Shown here: positions 9,265 to 19,001 of the stretch, piece by piece
Layout: each line of letters opens with the position of its first letter
How positions within the stretch are numbered: the stretch's first letter is position 1
Virus record (IMG/VR): IMGVR_UViG_3300046368_000651
Span: 1 to 64,000 of that record
Length of the DNA stretch: 64,000 nucleotides
Source of the DNA: a virus
Strand: one strand, 5' to 3'
The notes under the pieces: model-generated
The model's input: only the letters and a program-made list of their open reading frames with translations
Told to the model about the DNA's origin: nothing
Database searches by the model: none
Program-made: the position numbers and the translations under genes

Positions 9265-12200
9265 TATACTCTCCCTACCACAACTTCAACAATGCCGTAG
9301 CCGTCGTCACCTTTAGTACCAACTGCTTTACCAAGTACTTGACCAACACCCGGAGTGTTATTAACAATAGCATATCCTTCTTTTGCTGCTGTTACTAACA
9401 TATCGCCTTTTTCTACTTTTCCTAATACCTTACACGGAACTCTACCCTGTAGTGCTACACCAACTACTGTGTCGCCTTCTAGTGCGCTGTTCATCAAGTG
9501 AGCTGGATTGGTTGTTACAACACCAGCAATTCTATGATCAGATTTTGTATTAGTTGTAGTAACTTCAGCTTCTCCTCCAAATACTAGTACAGTTCCTGGT
9601 TCGTATGCTACATCACCTACATAGTTTTCTGCTAAGTCAGCATATAGTGCTTCGGTAGCAGTACCATTAAATGTTTGTGCATATATTGTGTTGAATCTAT
9701 CTGTACTTGTACCAATAGTACTGCCGTTGTCAGTACCACTGCCGTTGCCAGCACCTCTATATCCGCCTGGAGCAGTTACAGTTTTTGATGCTGCTAGTGT
9801 TAAGTCACCACCGCCTGCAATATCGCCACCAATTGTTAGTTTGTTTGTACTTGGATTATATGCTACACCAGCGTCAGTTTTTATTGTTTCGTTTGCTGCT
9901 GAGGCATTTGCACTATCTACAAATGTAAGATAATGTGTTGCGTTAGTAGTATTGTTTATTGTTTTGACTTGATCAGCACTATCAGCGTTACCAGTTAGTT
10001 CACCTGTGCTAACATCTAATATCAGGCTAGTACCGTCGTAAATATCGCCATCAACATTAGCTGCAATTTTATTTGGCAGACTAACTGTGAAAGTTGGTGA
10101 ACCTGCTATCGGTGAAGAATCGGCAAAATTTACACTTACTTCATTTGCAGTACCTTGGATAGTAACTGAGTTGCCTAATGCAGTGGCTACAGTTGACGAT
10201 CCATCTCCAAACGTAATTGAACTGTTACTTAGTTTTGCGTTTGTAATACTACCAGCTAGTTGTGCATTACTTACACCAAGTGCTTTAATGCTTACATATC
10301 CACTTGCTGAGCCAAAGTCTGCATTGTTAAAACTTGCTATACCTTTTACGGCTGTCCCGGAGGTTGCTGCTGCTGTAGCATCGCTTAAAGAAAGTTTACT
10401 CTGTGCAATAGCTGCACTTGCATTTACGTCTGCGTTTACAATAGCACCTGCGGTAATCTGACCTTCTAGAAAGCCACTAGTTCCATTTAGTGTTAGACTA
10501 ATATCGGTGTTGGCAGCATCTGTATCAAACGGTGCATCAATCCAGTTGTTTGCTGAATCGTCATATACTAAGAAAGCAGCATCAACTGGGCTTGTAATAT
10601 CAGTATCTTCAAGTTCAGCTAGTGTATCGTATGCTTCGTCTCCTGCGTCTACATATGCCTTTGTTGCTGCGTCACTTCCACTAGTTGGTGCAGCAAGGTC
10701 GTTAATTTGCTGACCGCCCATACGCAGATCACCTGCCATTGGTACTGCACCTGATAGTGCTAAAAAGCCACCAGTTGTTTGTGGAATAATTTCAGCACCA
10801 GATATCACTGTACCGTTGCGGTCCATGCCTAGTCGTCTATCAATATATCCTTCAACTGCTGTTTCAACTGGTACAGCATCTGCTGTAGCATTTGTAAATG
10901 TACTGTCTGCACTAAATTCGTTTACACGTACACCACGTTTAAAGCCAATACCGTCAATGTTTGTTAGAACAAGTGCAGCATTAAATGTAATTCTACCTGT
11001 GCCCTGATCAACTGTAAAGAATCTACCTACACGGAAGAAACCGTCTTGGTCTGTACTTGCAAAGAAACAACGTCCTCTACTACGTTCTTGTACCTGTGCT
11101 TTACTTGCAAATCCTTCACTGTCTAAACTTTCTTCATCAGTAACTGGCGCAATCTTTGGACCACCAAAGATTCTATCAGGATAGTTACTACTATTGTATC
11201 CACCTGTACCAATATCCAAGAAGTCATGCGATGTAGCTCTACATGTACTGATATTAACTGTGATATTACCTGTTTCAGCTGATTGCAAGCCTGCTTGTAG
11301 TGTAATATTATTACCTGCTGCACTACTTGCTCTAGCTGCTAGTCCTGCTCCGGCATATGTATCACTAATGTTGTACTTGTCTGTAAAGCTAATAATACCA
11401 AACTGTGTACTTGTTGCGCTATCTGTTACAACTTGATAGTTAGTAATAATATGTGTTTTACCTTGCCATGCAAATATCATGTCAACATCACTTGAGTTCA
11501 ATCGAGCTTGATCATTTGCACTTAAAACTGTACTTACTGCAATGTGAGTATCACCTTGTGTATCGCCTAGTGTTGTACCACCGCTTAAACTATAAGTAGC
11601 TGGTGCCTGTGCAGCAAATGTATTGTTTACAACTAGATCAACATAATCAAAGTTATCATCAATTGTAATTCTAGTCTGTGCTCCTACTACTGGTATACCA
11701 CCAGTAATAGTATTTTCAAATGCTAGTGTTCTGTAGGTTACAGTTTCTTGTTCGTTAAATATAAGTGCTGTACTTGGTCTTGTTACAACATCACTACTAA
11801 CACCATTTACAAATACGTTTTGTTGACTTGTTAGTACAGCGTTTGTAGCATGTGCAACATTAAACTGTAGACCAGTTGTTTCTGTAGCAACACCACCGCC
11901 TGTTCCACTAGTAAATTCAAGTCTCCATACTTTACTACCAATTAGACCGATAGAACCAATATCGTCAGTAATAGCACCGTTAGTATAATCTACTGGAATA
12001 GTTATGCCAGTCTCACTTACGTTGATAACTTCGTATGGCTGGAATGTACCTTCGCTGTCGTCATGATGAATTTCAAGTTGCGATGCATTTAGAGGATAGT
12101 TTGTAGTATCGTAAATAAACGCACGTTGTACACCTTTTACAGCACCAAAGTCTCTATTGGTAATGCTTACAGGAGCACCATAGCTTTGATAAACTGTACC

Positions 12201-15200
12201 GTTACCTCCGCCGTCTACGCCTGTTGCAACAAATGCTGTTCCTGGGTTGTTATTAGCTGCACCAACAGTGGTAAAGTCTGATGTTCCTTGTGTACCAATT
12301 ACGTAGCGTGTTGCAGCTAGAAGCCCGCCGTCGTTTGTAACACTATTTGTTGTTAGTTCGTCAGTGTCGTTAAATGCATAATCATATCTTGTAGTTGCTG
12401 TAACATGTCTATTTACACTTAGTATACTATTTGTATCATTATCGTCGTTAAAAATTACGGTTGCAAGAGCAGTATTACCTGTGGTTGTGTCGTATTGACG
12501 TATTATCTGGCCACGTGCAATACCAGAACTATTGCCTGTTATTTCAACTTCTTGATCAACTGAGAATATTTTAACAGGTTGTACTAAGTCTTGTGCAAGT
12601 GAAATAGTTTTTGCAACTTCATCTGGATCACTGCCTTCTGCAACCAGTCCGTAGTTACCATAACTGTTGTTACCTGTAAGCGAACGTATCTGGGCACCAT
12701 TTAATGATAGGTAGCCTGTGTGCGCATAGTATGTAAACACACTAACAAGTTCTGAAAGTCCGTTGTTTGTAACAACTACACCATAACCTAAATCGTTGAC
12801 TTGTGTAAAGTCGTTTGCTAACATACTTTTGTTACCAGCACCTTGTAAAACAATATCAATTGGTCCACCTGCTGAGTCAATGTCGTCGTCTAAACCTGCG
12901 CCGCCATTAGCTGCACTATCTAGTACAAGCGTTGCAGTAGCTTTTCCACTGCCGTTATCTGCAACATAATCAACAATAGCATTAACTTGATAACGTCTAC
13001 CAAACTCAAAGAAACTACAAGGAAGATTAGGTTTACGTTGTCCTAAAATACTTGTGTTTGGCGCTTCGATTTGAATACGGAAAGGATCGCTGTTACCGCC
13101 TTGAATAACTGTAGCTGGCATATTGTAGCAATAACCGTCAATAAATATACCGCCTGCAAAAGTTTTAGCATTAATACTTCTACTAAATGAAGATCCTGTT
13201 TGTACATATGGCGAACGTGTAAAGATAGCACCTTCTGGATCTAGCACCATCATAAAGCCACCTTGTCGCTGTGCTGTAATATTTCTAATAATAGTGTTAT
13301 CGTTACACAGGAACATGTCCATTTCGTTGTTGTCTTTAGCAGCATTATAACCTGCATCAAACGCAAAAGATATAAAACTTACTAGAGCAGTTGCATTTGT
13401 ATTTGCATTTGTTTCAGCTGTTAAGTTAGCATTTACAACTTGTCCTGTAACACCGCCAGCGCCTGCGTATGCTGTCTGTGCTAGTACACTTGTAATAATT
13501 GTTGCAATATTGTTAAATGCTGCTTCAGTCTTTGCTGCTGTAGCAACAACTGTATTTGCTAATGCAGTTTTTTGACTTATGCCACACTGTACTCTACCAC
13601 CTGTGCGTAAATCAGCTTCAATACTGTCTACTATTTCGCCTACATCTCTTTCGGCATCTGCTTGTACGTATGAAGGCGGAGTGTTTGCAGCAATAAAACT
13701 AATAGTTCTATCAATAATAAATTGTCTGTTTAGACTTATTAAGTCTGCTGCTTCGTTAAACTTACCTGGGTTAGTTGCGCCAAAATTACTTATGTTTATG
13801 TCTGCTGCTGGATTTGTTAAGTAGTGTCTGCCATAGTATCCGTCAGTGTCACCTGTAAGATCGTTTACATATGCTTCACCACCGGTTGCAGTAGTATTAC
13901 CATCGATTGTAGCATCTCTATAAAAGAATGTATTGGCTGCTGAACTTAAACTCATACCTGGTGCTGGACGTACAAGACAACGTCTAAATTCGTCACCTTT
14001 GATACTTACGTTAGCAGGTAATCTAATTGGCAACTGTTCTTCGTATGTGCCTGATTCAATACGTATACTAATCTGTTGTTTCTTAACAAATGCACCGTAT
14101 TCAATTTCTTCTTGTTCGATAAAATCAAACGGTAGTAGTAGTTTAACCTCGATAGTATCATATACCGGTGTACCAACTGTATCGACACCTCTACTATATT
14201 CTTGTACAATACCAACAGCACCACTTTTCTTACCTCTAATAATTTTACCAGGAAAGATATCAATATTTGGCTCGTCTTCAGTTGGGTCGCCAGCTTGTGT
14301 TAAAAATTTGTTATTACCACTACTAACATATACTTTATAATTGTTACTAGCTTCTACTAGTGTTGGATCAGCACTACTAGTATCGATAGTATCTAAAACA
14401 TCGTCAAATCTAGCACTTGCTGCTAGATACCATTGATCAGACCCAAATCCGCTGCCAAGTGCAGTTGCAATAAATCCTAGTGCAGTAGTTTTAGCAAAAC
14501 TAATTGCTGCAACAGTTTCGGTATACTGCCCGCCACCTGTTTGAGATATTGCAACTTCGCCACTAGCATTACTAAAGTAACGTAGCCCTGCATATCTACT
14601 TAGATAGTTGTGTTTGACACTTACTGTACTTGCAAGAATATCCTTTTCGATACTGTCCAGTATCAGTCCTAAATCTCTTCTACATACTGCTTCGCTGTAA
14701 ACAAATGTAGGATATGTTGTTGCAATAAATGCAATAGTTTGATCAATAATTGCTTGTCTATTAGTATCAATTGCTGATGCTGTTGTAGTAGCTGCAACTG
14801 CTGGGGCTGTATACCCATTACTTGAATAGTTTGTAATTGTACCATTATTTAGACCAGTACCATCTGTGTATGTTAGTGTTTGTACATAAGGACCAATATC
14901 AATATCTGCTGCTTCTTGTAATCTTTCAGCTCGTAAACATGCGCCGGCAATTGTTCTATAAGCATACTTCTCGCTACGTCCAGCCAATCCTGCGGGTGTT
15001 TCTGTTTGTAAATCATCACCGTTGATGTTTACATAAATATTTTCACTTTTACTGTACTGCTGTGCATCAACATAATATTTTGTTGCTGCCTGTAAATCAT
15101 CTGCACCAGCCGGAGTTCCTGCTCCTGCAAATGGCTGTGGATGATCGTGCAATGTCAACGCACCTGTCATGGTGTCGCCTTCACGTCTAGTTATGCTTTT

Positions 15201-16118
15201 ACGTGGTAGTATAGCATCGCCAGTCCAGAACCCATCAAGGCCTCCATCACTGTCATCGTATGTTGGATCTTTTAAAGTTTGTGTACCTGTGCCGCCACTT
15301 GCAATAATTTGATTAGTGTTATCTAATGCATCTTGTGCAGTTGGGTGTAGAGTTACTTGATTTGCAGTATTGCGTCTAACATAATATGTTCCGGCACTTG
15401 TTAAGCCTGTAGCATCTGTAGTAGTTGAATCATACAACCAAGCACTACCTGTTACAGCCTCTGTAAAGCCATGCGATACAATGTTAGCAGCACCGGCACT
15501 GAAACTTGCAATAGTTTTTGTATAATCACTAGCATCAGTTGGCTCGTCTGCTACACGAGGGCCCATACCAGGTGTATTTTTCTCAAGGTACTTTCTATTA
15601 GCTAATCCAATACTTGGAATAATATTTTCGTCAGCAACATCTGGTTCATGAACTGTATTCCAATTTGTAAGTAGAGTACCTCTTTCGAGATCTGACATAA
15701 TTTTAGGATTAGTAGTGGCACTATACGCAAACGCTGCACCTGCTTTTAAAGGATTTGAAATAGTAGGCTTTGGATCTGTTTCAAGGTTTACGTTAATAAC
15801 TTTAATTTTTAATTGATTGCCTTCAACACTAAAAGCAACAGTGTTGGCTTCATCATTTGGATCAGCATTTCCAGCATCACTTACTAGTTCAAAAAAGTCA
15901 ACACCTGTGCCTGCTTGATTTACTAAGAGTACTTTTCCTTCGTTGCCTACAGTACTATTTGGAGTATCGTTAAGTGTGGTAAACGAAATTTGCCCACCTA
16001 AACCAAAAATAGCATATAGTTCGTTGAAGTTTTCGTTTACCTTCTTAAAACTTTCACGGATACTATCACCAGTACCGTCATTGCCCTCTACGCCAATATC
16101 AACTTGTTGTTTTGCCAT
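9264..16118 (-). CDS. Giant tail-fibre protein, 2284 residues
   Basis: The largest gene in the window. The N-terminus has the shared adaptor (VDIGVEGNDGTGDSIRESF, VNENFNELY). Near residue 325 and again near 1790 there are fibre motifs of the AATK.YVDA type. Around residue 680 RIESGTYEEQLPIRLPANVS suggests a pectate-lyase-like beta-helix. Residues 925-1040 hold a conserved block starting MDMFLCNDNTIIRNITAQRQ. Near 2155 the segment ALYADLAENYVGD begins a C-terminal domain ending in VEVVVGRV, like the terminal domains of long phage fibres that may act as folding or processing domains. Probably a long, multi-part host-recognition fibre; the domain borders are approximate. Confidence 0.8.
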   Translation of the reverse strand: MAKQQVDIGVEGNDGTGDSIRESFKKVNENFNELYAIFGLGGQISFTTLNDTPNSTVGNEGKVLLVNQAGTGVDFFELVSDAGNADPNDEANTVAFSVEGNQLKIKVINVNLETDPKPTISNPLKAGAAFAYSATTNPKIMSDLERGTLLTNWNTVHEPDVADENIIPSIGLANRKYLEKNTPGMGPRVADEPTDASDYTKTIASFSAGAANIVSHGFTEAVTGSAWLYDSTTTDATGLTSAGTYYVRRNTANQVTLHPTAQDALDNTNQIIASGGTGTQTLKDPTYDDSDGGLDGFWTGDAILPRKSITRREGDTMTGALTLHDHPQPFAGAGTPAGADDLQAATKYYVDAQQYSKSENIYVNINGDDLQTETPAGLAGRSEKYAYRTIAGACLRAERLQEAADIDIGPYVQTLTYTDGTGLNNGTITNYSSNGYTAPAVAATTTASAIDTNRQAIIDQTIAFIATTYPTFVYSEAVCRRDLGLILDSIEKDILASTVSVKHNYLSRYAGLRYFSNASGEVAISQTGGGQYTETVAAISFAKTTALGFIATALGSGFGSDQWYLAASARFDDVLDTIDTSSADPTLVEASNNYKVYVSSGNNKFLTQAGDPTEDEPNIDIFPGKIIRGKKSGAVGIVQEYSRGVDTVGTPVYDTIEVKLLLPFDFIEQEEIEYGAFVKKQQISIRIESGTYEEQLPIRLPANVSIKGDEFRRCLVRPAPGMSLSSAANTFFYRDATIDGNTTATGGEAYVNDLTGDTDGYYGRHYLTNPAADINISNFGATNPGKFNEAADLISLNRQFIIDRTISFIAANTPPSYVQADAERDVGEIVDSIEADLRTGGRVQCGISQKTALANTVVATAAKTEAAFNNIATIITSVLAQTAYAGAGGVTGQVVNANLTAETNANTNATALVSFISFAFDAGYNAAKDNNEMDMFLCNDNTIIRNITAQRQGGFMMVLDPEGAIFTRSPYVQTGSSFSRSINAKTFAGGIFIDGYCYNMPATVIQGGNSDPFRIQIEAPNTSILGQRKPNLPCSFFEFGRRYQVNAIVDYVADNGSGKATATLVLDSAANGGAGLDDDIDSAGGPIDIVLQGAGNKSMLANDFTQVNDLGYGVVVTNNGLSELVSVFTYYAHTGYLSLNGAQIRSLTGNNSYGNYGLVAEGSDPDEVAKTISLAQDLVQPVKIFSVDQEVEITGNSSGIARGQIIRQYDTTTGNTALATVIFNDDNDTNSILSVNRHVTATTRYDYAFNDTDELTTNSVTNDGGLLAATRYVIGTQGTSDFTTVGAANNNPGTAFVATGVDGGGNGTVYQSYGAPVSITNRDFGAVKGVQRAFIYDTTNYPLNASQLEIHHDDSEGTFQPYEVINVSETGITIPVDYTNGAITDDIGSIGLIGSKVWRLEFTSGTGGGVATETTGLQFNVAHATNAVLTSQQNVFVNGVSSDVVTRPSTALIFNEQETVTYRTLAFENTITGGIPVVGAQTRITIDDNFDYVDLVVNNTFAAQAPATYSLSGGTTLGDTQGDTHIAVSTVLSANDQARLNSSDVDMIFAWQGKTHIITNYQVVTDSATSTQFGIISFTDKYNISDTYAGAGLAARASSAAGNNITLQAGLQSAETGNITVNISTCRATSHDFLDIGTGGYNSSNYPDRIFGGPKIAPVTDEESLDSEGFASKAQVQERSRGRCFFASTDQDGFFRVGRFFTVDQGTGRITFNAALVLTNIDGIGFKRGVRVNEFSADSTFTNATADAVPVETAVEGYIDRRLGMDRNGTVISGAEIIPQTTGGFLALSGAVPMAGDLRMGGQQINDLAAPTSGSDAATKAYVDAGDEAYDTLAELEDTDITSPVDAAFLVYDDSANNWIDAPFDTDAANTDISLTLNGTSGFLEGQITAGAIVNADVNASAAIAQSKLSLSDATAAATSGTAVKGIASFNNADFGSASGYVSIKALGVSNAQLAGSITNAKLSNSSITFGDGSSTVATALGNSVTIQGTANEVSVNFADSSPIAGSPTFTVSLPNKIAANVDGDIYDGTSLILDVSTGELTGNADSADQVKTINNTTNATHYLTFVDSANASAANETIKTDAGVAYNPSTNKLTIGGDIAGGGDLTLAASKTVTAPGGYRGAGNGSGTDNGSTIGTSTDRFNTIYAQTFNGTATEALYADLAENYVGDVAYEPGTVLVFGGEAEVTTTNTKSDHRIAGVVTTNPAHLMNSALEGDTVVGVALQGRVPCKVLGKVEKGDMLVTAAKEGYAIVNNTPGVGQVLGKAVGTKGDDGYGIVEVVVGRV

Positions 16119-16130
16119 CTACCTTATCCT

Positions 16131-16493
16131 TTAAAATTGTGGTACTAAATTGTCCATGTCGAAGTTAACGCTTACGCCGCAACCACATGAACTTTGTGCA
16201 TTTGGATTATTAATTTCAAAGTTAGCACCAACTAAACTTTTTACATAATCTACTTCTGTTCCTATTAGAAACATTAAACTGTGCGCTCCTACTACAAACG
16301 CACATCCGTTTGTTGTTTTTACTACTTCGTCGTCTTTTGCTAGATCTGTTGGACTAGCAACAGTTCCCCATTCGTATTCAAATCCAGCACAGCCACCACC
16401 TTTGATGTTAAGAGTAATGCCATAGCATTCGTTCTCTTCGCTTAAAAGGTCAATTTGTTTCTCTGCTGCTGGTGTTAAAGTAAGTATGCTCAT
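16131..16493 (-). CDS. IscA/ErpA-type Fe-S cluster carrier (HesB family)
   Basis: 120 residues, the usual family length. The three cluster-binding cysteines are present: C35 in GGGCAGFEY and C103, C105 in the C-terminal SSCGCGVSV motif. In bacteria A-type carriers pass Fe-S clusters to apo-proteins; here a client could be one of the two radical SAM proteins, which is inference. It ends 12 bases before the tail block and is preceded by a late-type motif. Confidence 0.9.
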   Translation of the reverse strand: MSILTLTPAAEKQIDLLSEENECYGITLNIKGGGCAGFEYEWGTVASPTDLAKDDEVVKTTNGCAFVVGAHSLMFLIGTEVDYVKSLVGANFEINNPNAQSSCGCGVSVNFDMDNLVPQF

Positions 16494-16508
16494 AGTGTTC
16501 CTTTCTAA

Positions 16509-16515
16509 TATTTAT
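16509..16515 (-). promoter_or_regulatory. Late-promoter-like motif ATAAATA
   Basis: CGATAAATATTAG on the minus strand, 16 bases before the IscA-like start, in the divergent gap facing the plus-strand zinc-ribbon gene. May serve IscA and the tail genes downstream. Confidence 0.45.
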
Positions 16516-16549
16516 CGTTGTATTTTATAATCTTAATGTAAATATAGTT

Positions 16550-16837
16550 ATGTTTATAAAAGAATATTTGATTGATACCTGGCATATGCGCCGTAGCAAA
16601 CTTGGCAATCAACATACGTACAACCGCAAAAAAACTATGGTTGTACTAAGGTGTGATTGCTGTGATAATGAATTTACAAGAGAGCGTGGACAAATGGATC
16701 CTAAAAGACTCAATAATAACTACTTTCATGTTTGTGAAAATTGTGATGCTAAAGTGTTTGCACAACAAAGAGGTGTAGCAGCTAAAAAAGTTTGGCAACT
16801 AAAAGCAAGTAGCGACATTCCTATTAACAAACTTTAG
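16550..16837 (+). CDS. Zinc-ribbon protein
   Basis: 95 residues. Two cysteine pairs, C35/C38 (CDCC) and C62/C65 (CENC), spaced 23 residues apart form a treble-clef or zinc-ribbon. The N-terminus is basic (MRRSKLGNQ, TYNRKKT), suggesting nucleic-acid binding. It is an isolated plus-strand gene; its last 39 bases overlap the 3' end of the sulfotransferase-like gene on the other strand. Function unknown. Confidence 0.7.
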   Translation: MFIKEYLIDTWHMRRSKLGNQHTYNRKKTMVVLRCDCCDNEFTRERGQMDPKRLNNNYFHVCENCDAKVFAQQRGVAAKKVWQLKASSDIPINKL

Positions 16838-17398
16838 TGTGTTAAAAAATTTATAGTCTGCATCGTAAAGTGTAGATAATTTAGATTCAATAACTTTTTG
16901 GTTTTTGTCAATAAATCCTCTTACTATTTTTTTGTATTTTTTTCTAAGTTTTTCTTGATGTGTAACAAGTATTTCGTCAAAACAGTTATAATCTTTGTTT
17001 ATATCTTCAAGTACACTGTTACAAAACCAATAAGGTTTTAGGTCTAAATTAGAATAGTTATAAACTGTTGATTGCAGGCTAGTATGGTAATCCCAAGGCA
17101 CTGGTTCTCGATTTAACCATTGTTGTAGATTCAATTGTACACCATGTTCAGACGTTGACAGGTAAGATACACTTTCAGGATAAGCAAAATATTCGACTGT
17201 TCCACTTATCCATCTATCATAAGGATCTCTAAAAATTACAATTGCTGTAGTATCTTTTGGTAAATCTATAGTATCATAATATACAAAATCTTTAGTAACG
17301 CCTTGTTTAATACTTTCGCTACAATTTTTTGCAATAGTCAATAAAGCTAAATTTTTAGCTTCATTGTAAAATATCAACCATTTCTCCAAATAGTCCAT
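16799..17398 (-). CDS. Sulfotransferase-like protein 1
   Basis: 199 residues. AKNCSESI (residues 23-30) fits the 5'-phosphosulfate binding loop of Sulfotransfer_2-type enzymes and FRDPYDRWISG (56-66) the 3'-phosphate motif RDPYxRWxS. These enzymes transfer sulfate from PAPS to sugar or other hydroxyls. First of three related genes in this stretch, all divergent from each other. The start overlaps the small membrane gene upstream by 25 bases. The acceptor is unknown; viral glycan or host surface glycan is inference. Confidence 0.65.
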   Translation of the reverse strand: MDYLEKWLIFYNEAKNLALLTIAKNCSESIKQGVTKDFVYYDTIDLPKDTTAIVIFRDPYDRWISGTVEYFAYPESVSYLSTSEHGVQLNLQQWLNREPVPWDYHTSLQSTVYNYSNLDLKPYWFCNSVLEDINKDYNCFDEILVTHQEKLRKKYKKIVRGFIDKNQKVIESKLSTLYDADYKFFNTLKFVNRNVATCF

Positions 17399-17538
17399 GC
17401 ACCGTATGCAATTGCACCGTATGCAATTAATTTTGTTAGTGGCGAAAAGATAATAATAGCTGCTCCTGCTGCTATCATTAGTGCGCCATCAATTGTTGAT
17501 CGCTCTGCTAAACGCTGTTCTATCCATTTTTTGATCAT
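17374..17538 (-). CDS. Small membrane protein, 54 residues
   Basis: Reading MIKKWIEQRLAERST then one hydrophobic stretch (LMIAAGAAIIIF to IAYGAIAYGAW, residues 20-50) with a central Pro. It has a good SD (AAGGAAA) and overlaps both neighbours: 50 bases with the upstream coiled-coil gene and 25 with the downstream sulfotransferase-like gene, each in another frame. Likely an inner-membrane protein; role unknown. Confidence 0.6.
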   Translation of the reverse strand: MIKKWIEQRLAERSTIDGALMIAAGAAIIIFSPLTKLIAYGAIAYGAWTIWRNG

Positions 17539-17785
17539 TTGTTAATTTCCTTAGTTTTTTGTCTTGTTCGTTAACTAGTGCTTCTAGTCTACGAAGTTTT
17601 TCTTCTAAGCCTTGTACATATGCTTTTGTTGGTACTTGTCTTTCTTGCCCGTCTTCTCCAAGAACACTATAATGGTCGGCGCCGTGTCCTTTTAAACCGC
17701 CTAGCACTCTGTTAGGATTTTTTTCAACGGCTGCTGTAGCTTGTTTTCTAGCATACATGCTTGTAATATAATTAGTTTTTCTCAT
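17489..17785 (-). CDS. Small coiled-coil protein
   Basis: 98 residues. Residues 52-90 (YVQGLEEKLRRLEALVNEQ, then KKLRKLTNDQK) form a clear heptad coiled coil, after a Gly/Asn-rich N-terminal half (NRVLGGLKGHGADHYSVLG). ATG overlaps the stop of the upstream gene (ATGA). Looks like a small structural or scaffold-type phage protein; not recognised further. Confidence 0.6.
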   Translation of the reverse strand: MRKTNYITSMYARKQATAAVEKNPNRVLGGLKGHGADHYSVLGEDGQERQVPTKAYVQGLEEKLRRLEALVNEQDKKLRKLTNDQKMDRTAFSRAINN

Positions 17786-18408
17786 ATTGTATTTATTAAC
17801 TCCTGTACTAAGTCTGTTTGGTCTTCAACTTGCTCATACTTACGTCTTTGCTTAAAATATACATCAGTTGTTTTATTTAAATGTAGTACTTTAAGTTTGG
17901 GATGTATTTTTTCAAGTGCCATTGCAAATTTAAAAATTTTATTAATATCAACATATTCAACATGTTTCGAATTATTTAGAACGTATTTGTGTATCCATTT
18001 TGAATTCATAGCACAGTGGCCTAGCCATTGTGTATTCCAATCTTGAAGCATTACAGTACGATCTTCGATATGCGCTGTTTCTTTGCAACGTTGATAAAAT
18101 CTTTTAACCTCTAATAAATGTTGTTCAAAATTTGCCGGAGGTTTTGGAAATTTATCATCTGCATACAATGTTACCTTCATATGATAACCGCTTAAATACC
18201 AATCGTGAAACGGACGAGTTAATAGGTATATTTTTTTATACTTTGTTAGATCAAGATGTTCAAACACTGCAACGGTTTTAACTTTACATTCATAATTTTT
18301 TTCATACTCACTAAGCAACTCCTTGTATGCTGATTCAATACTAGTGCTACCATTTTTACAAGGTGCAAGTACTGCTACCTTTGTTTTCATGTTCTTTAAA
18401 ATAATCAC
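17782..18408 (-). CDS. Sulfotransferase-like protein 2
   Basis: 208 residues from a GTG at 18408 that overlaps the preceding stop (GTGA); an ATG at 18390 is the alternative. The loop PCKNGSTSIES matches a PAPS-binding loop and LLTRPFHDWYLSGYH the 3'-phosphate motif. The middle and C-terminal parts (YFKQRRKYEQVEDQ) are unlike its two neighbours, so these are old paralogues or separate acquisitions. Confidence 0.6.
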   Translation of the reverse strand: MIILKNMKTKVAVLAPCKNGSTSIESAYKELLSEYEKNYECKVKTVAVFEHLDLTKYKKIYLLTRPFHDWYLSGYHMKVTLYADDKFPKPPANFEQHLLEVKRFYQRCKETAHIEDRTVMLQDWNTQWLGHCAMNSKWIHKYVLNNSKHVEYVDINKIFKFAMALEKIHPKLKVLHLNKTTDVYFKQRRKYEQVEDQTDLVQELINTI

Positions 18409-18995
18409 AGTGTATATCCAAACTTTTTAGCATAGTCTTCCGAAATCTCATTTAATAGAGATTGTATATTACTATTTATAATTGGGTATGGAATACGAGG
18501 ACTGGTGACATTTTTTATAGGAACTGTGTTAAAAACATTTAATGTTTTAAAAAAGTCATCTATGTTTTCAAGTTTAACTGGTATTGCATTTTTGTCACAG
18601 TATTTGTCCGGCATAACACTACAATGCTCGCTCCAAAATAAATTAAACACTGTGATGTTTTGTGTACGTTCAGCAAGTACATCAGTAAGGTGCGCTTCGT
18701 AATCTCTATGATACTTGAAGTGTCGAGGATTACCACCAAAGGATTGCAAAAATCTAAATCCACTCATTAGCCAACTATGTGGATGTCGCACAACTACATA
18801 ATGAGTGTAGTCGTCAAAGTTAATCTTTAGTTTGTCGCAGGCTGCTAGAGTCTTTTGTAATCCTGTATAAGGTAGATTGTCAATTGACTTTTTTGTATAC
18901 ACATCTTGCCATCCTTTAAGTAAGTGTGCAAATGTATACGTTCCGCACTTGCTTGGCACACTTATTAATATTTTGGCATCATGATTTACAAACAT
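18405..18995 (-). CDS. Sulfotransferase-like protein 3
   Basis: 196 residues. SVPSKCGTYTFAHLL (residues 12-26) fits the PAPS 5'-phosphosulfate loop and VVRHPHSWLMSGFRF, near residue 70, the 3'-phosphate motif. Follows uvsE by six bases and overlaps sulfotransferase-like 2, so all three genes probably share the early promoter before uvsE. Substrate unknown. Confidence 0.6.
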   Translation of the reverse strand: MFVNHDAKILISVPSKCGTYTFAHLLKGWQDVYTKKSIDNLPYTGLQKTLAACDKLKINFDDYTHYVVVRHPHSWLMSGFRFLQSFGGNPRHFKYHRDYEAHLTDVLAERTQNITVFNLFWSEHCSVMPDKYCDKNAIPVKLENIDDFFKTLNVFNTVPIKNVTSPRIPYPIINSNIQSLLNEISEDYAKKFGYTL

Positions 18996-19001
18996 TTAAA
19001 C

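Noticed and set aside
2783-16118. Diversity-generating retroelement next to the tail fibres
   Set aside because: No reverse transcriptase or template/variable repeat pair is visible in the window.
9264-16118. Long plus-strand frames opposite the tail genes (for example 10087-10461 and 13933-14340)
   Set aside because: They mirror the codon bias of the real minus-strand gene, have no SD and show low-complexity composition.
17785-17795. ATAAATA six bases before the 17785 start as a leaderless late promoter
   Set aside because: The bases are codons of the upstream gene and the start is explained by an ATGA overlap.
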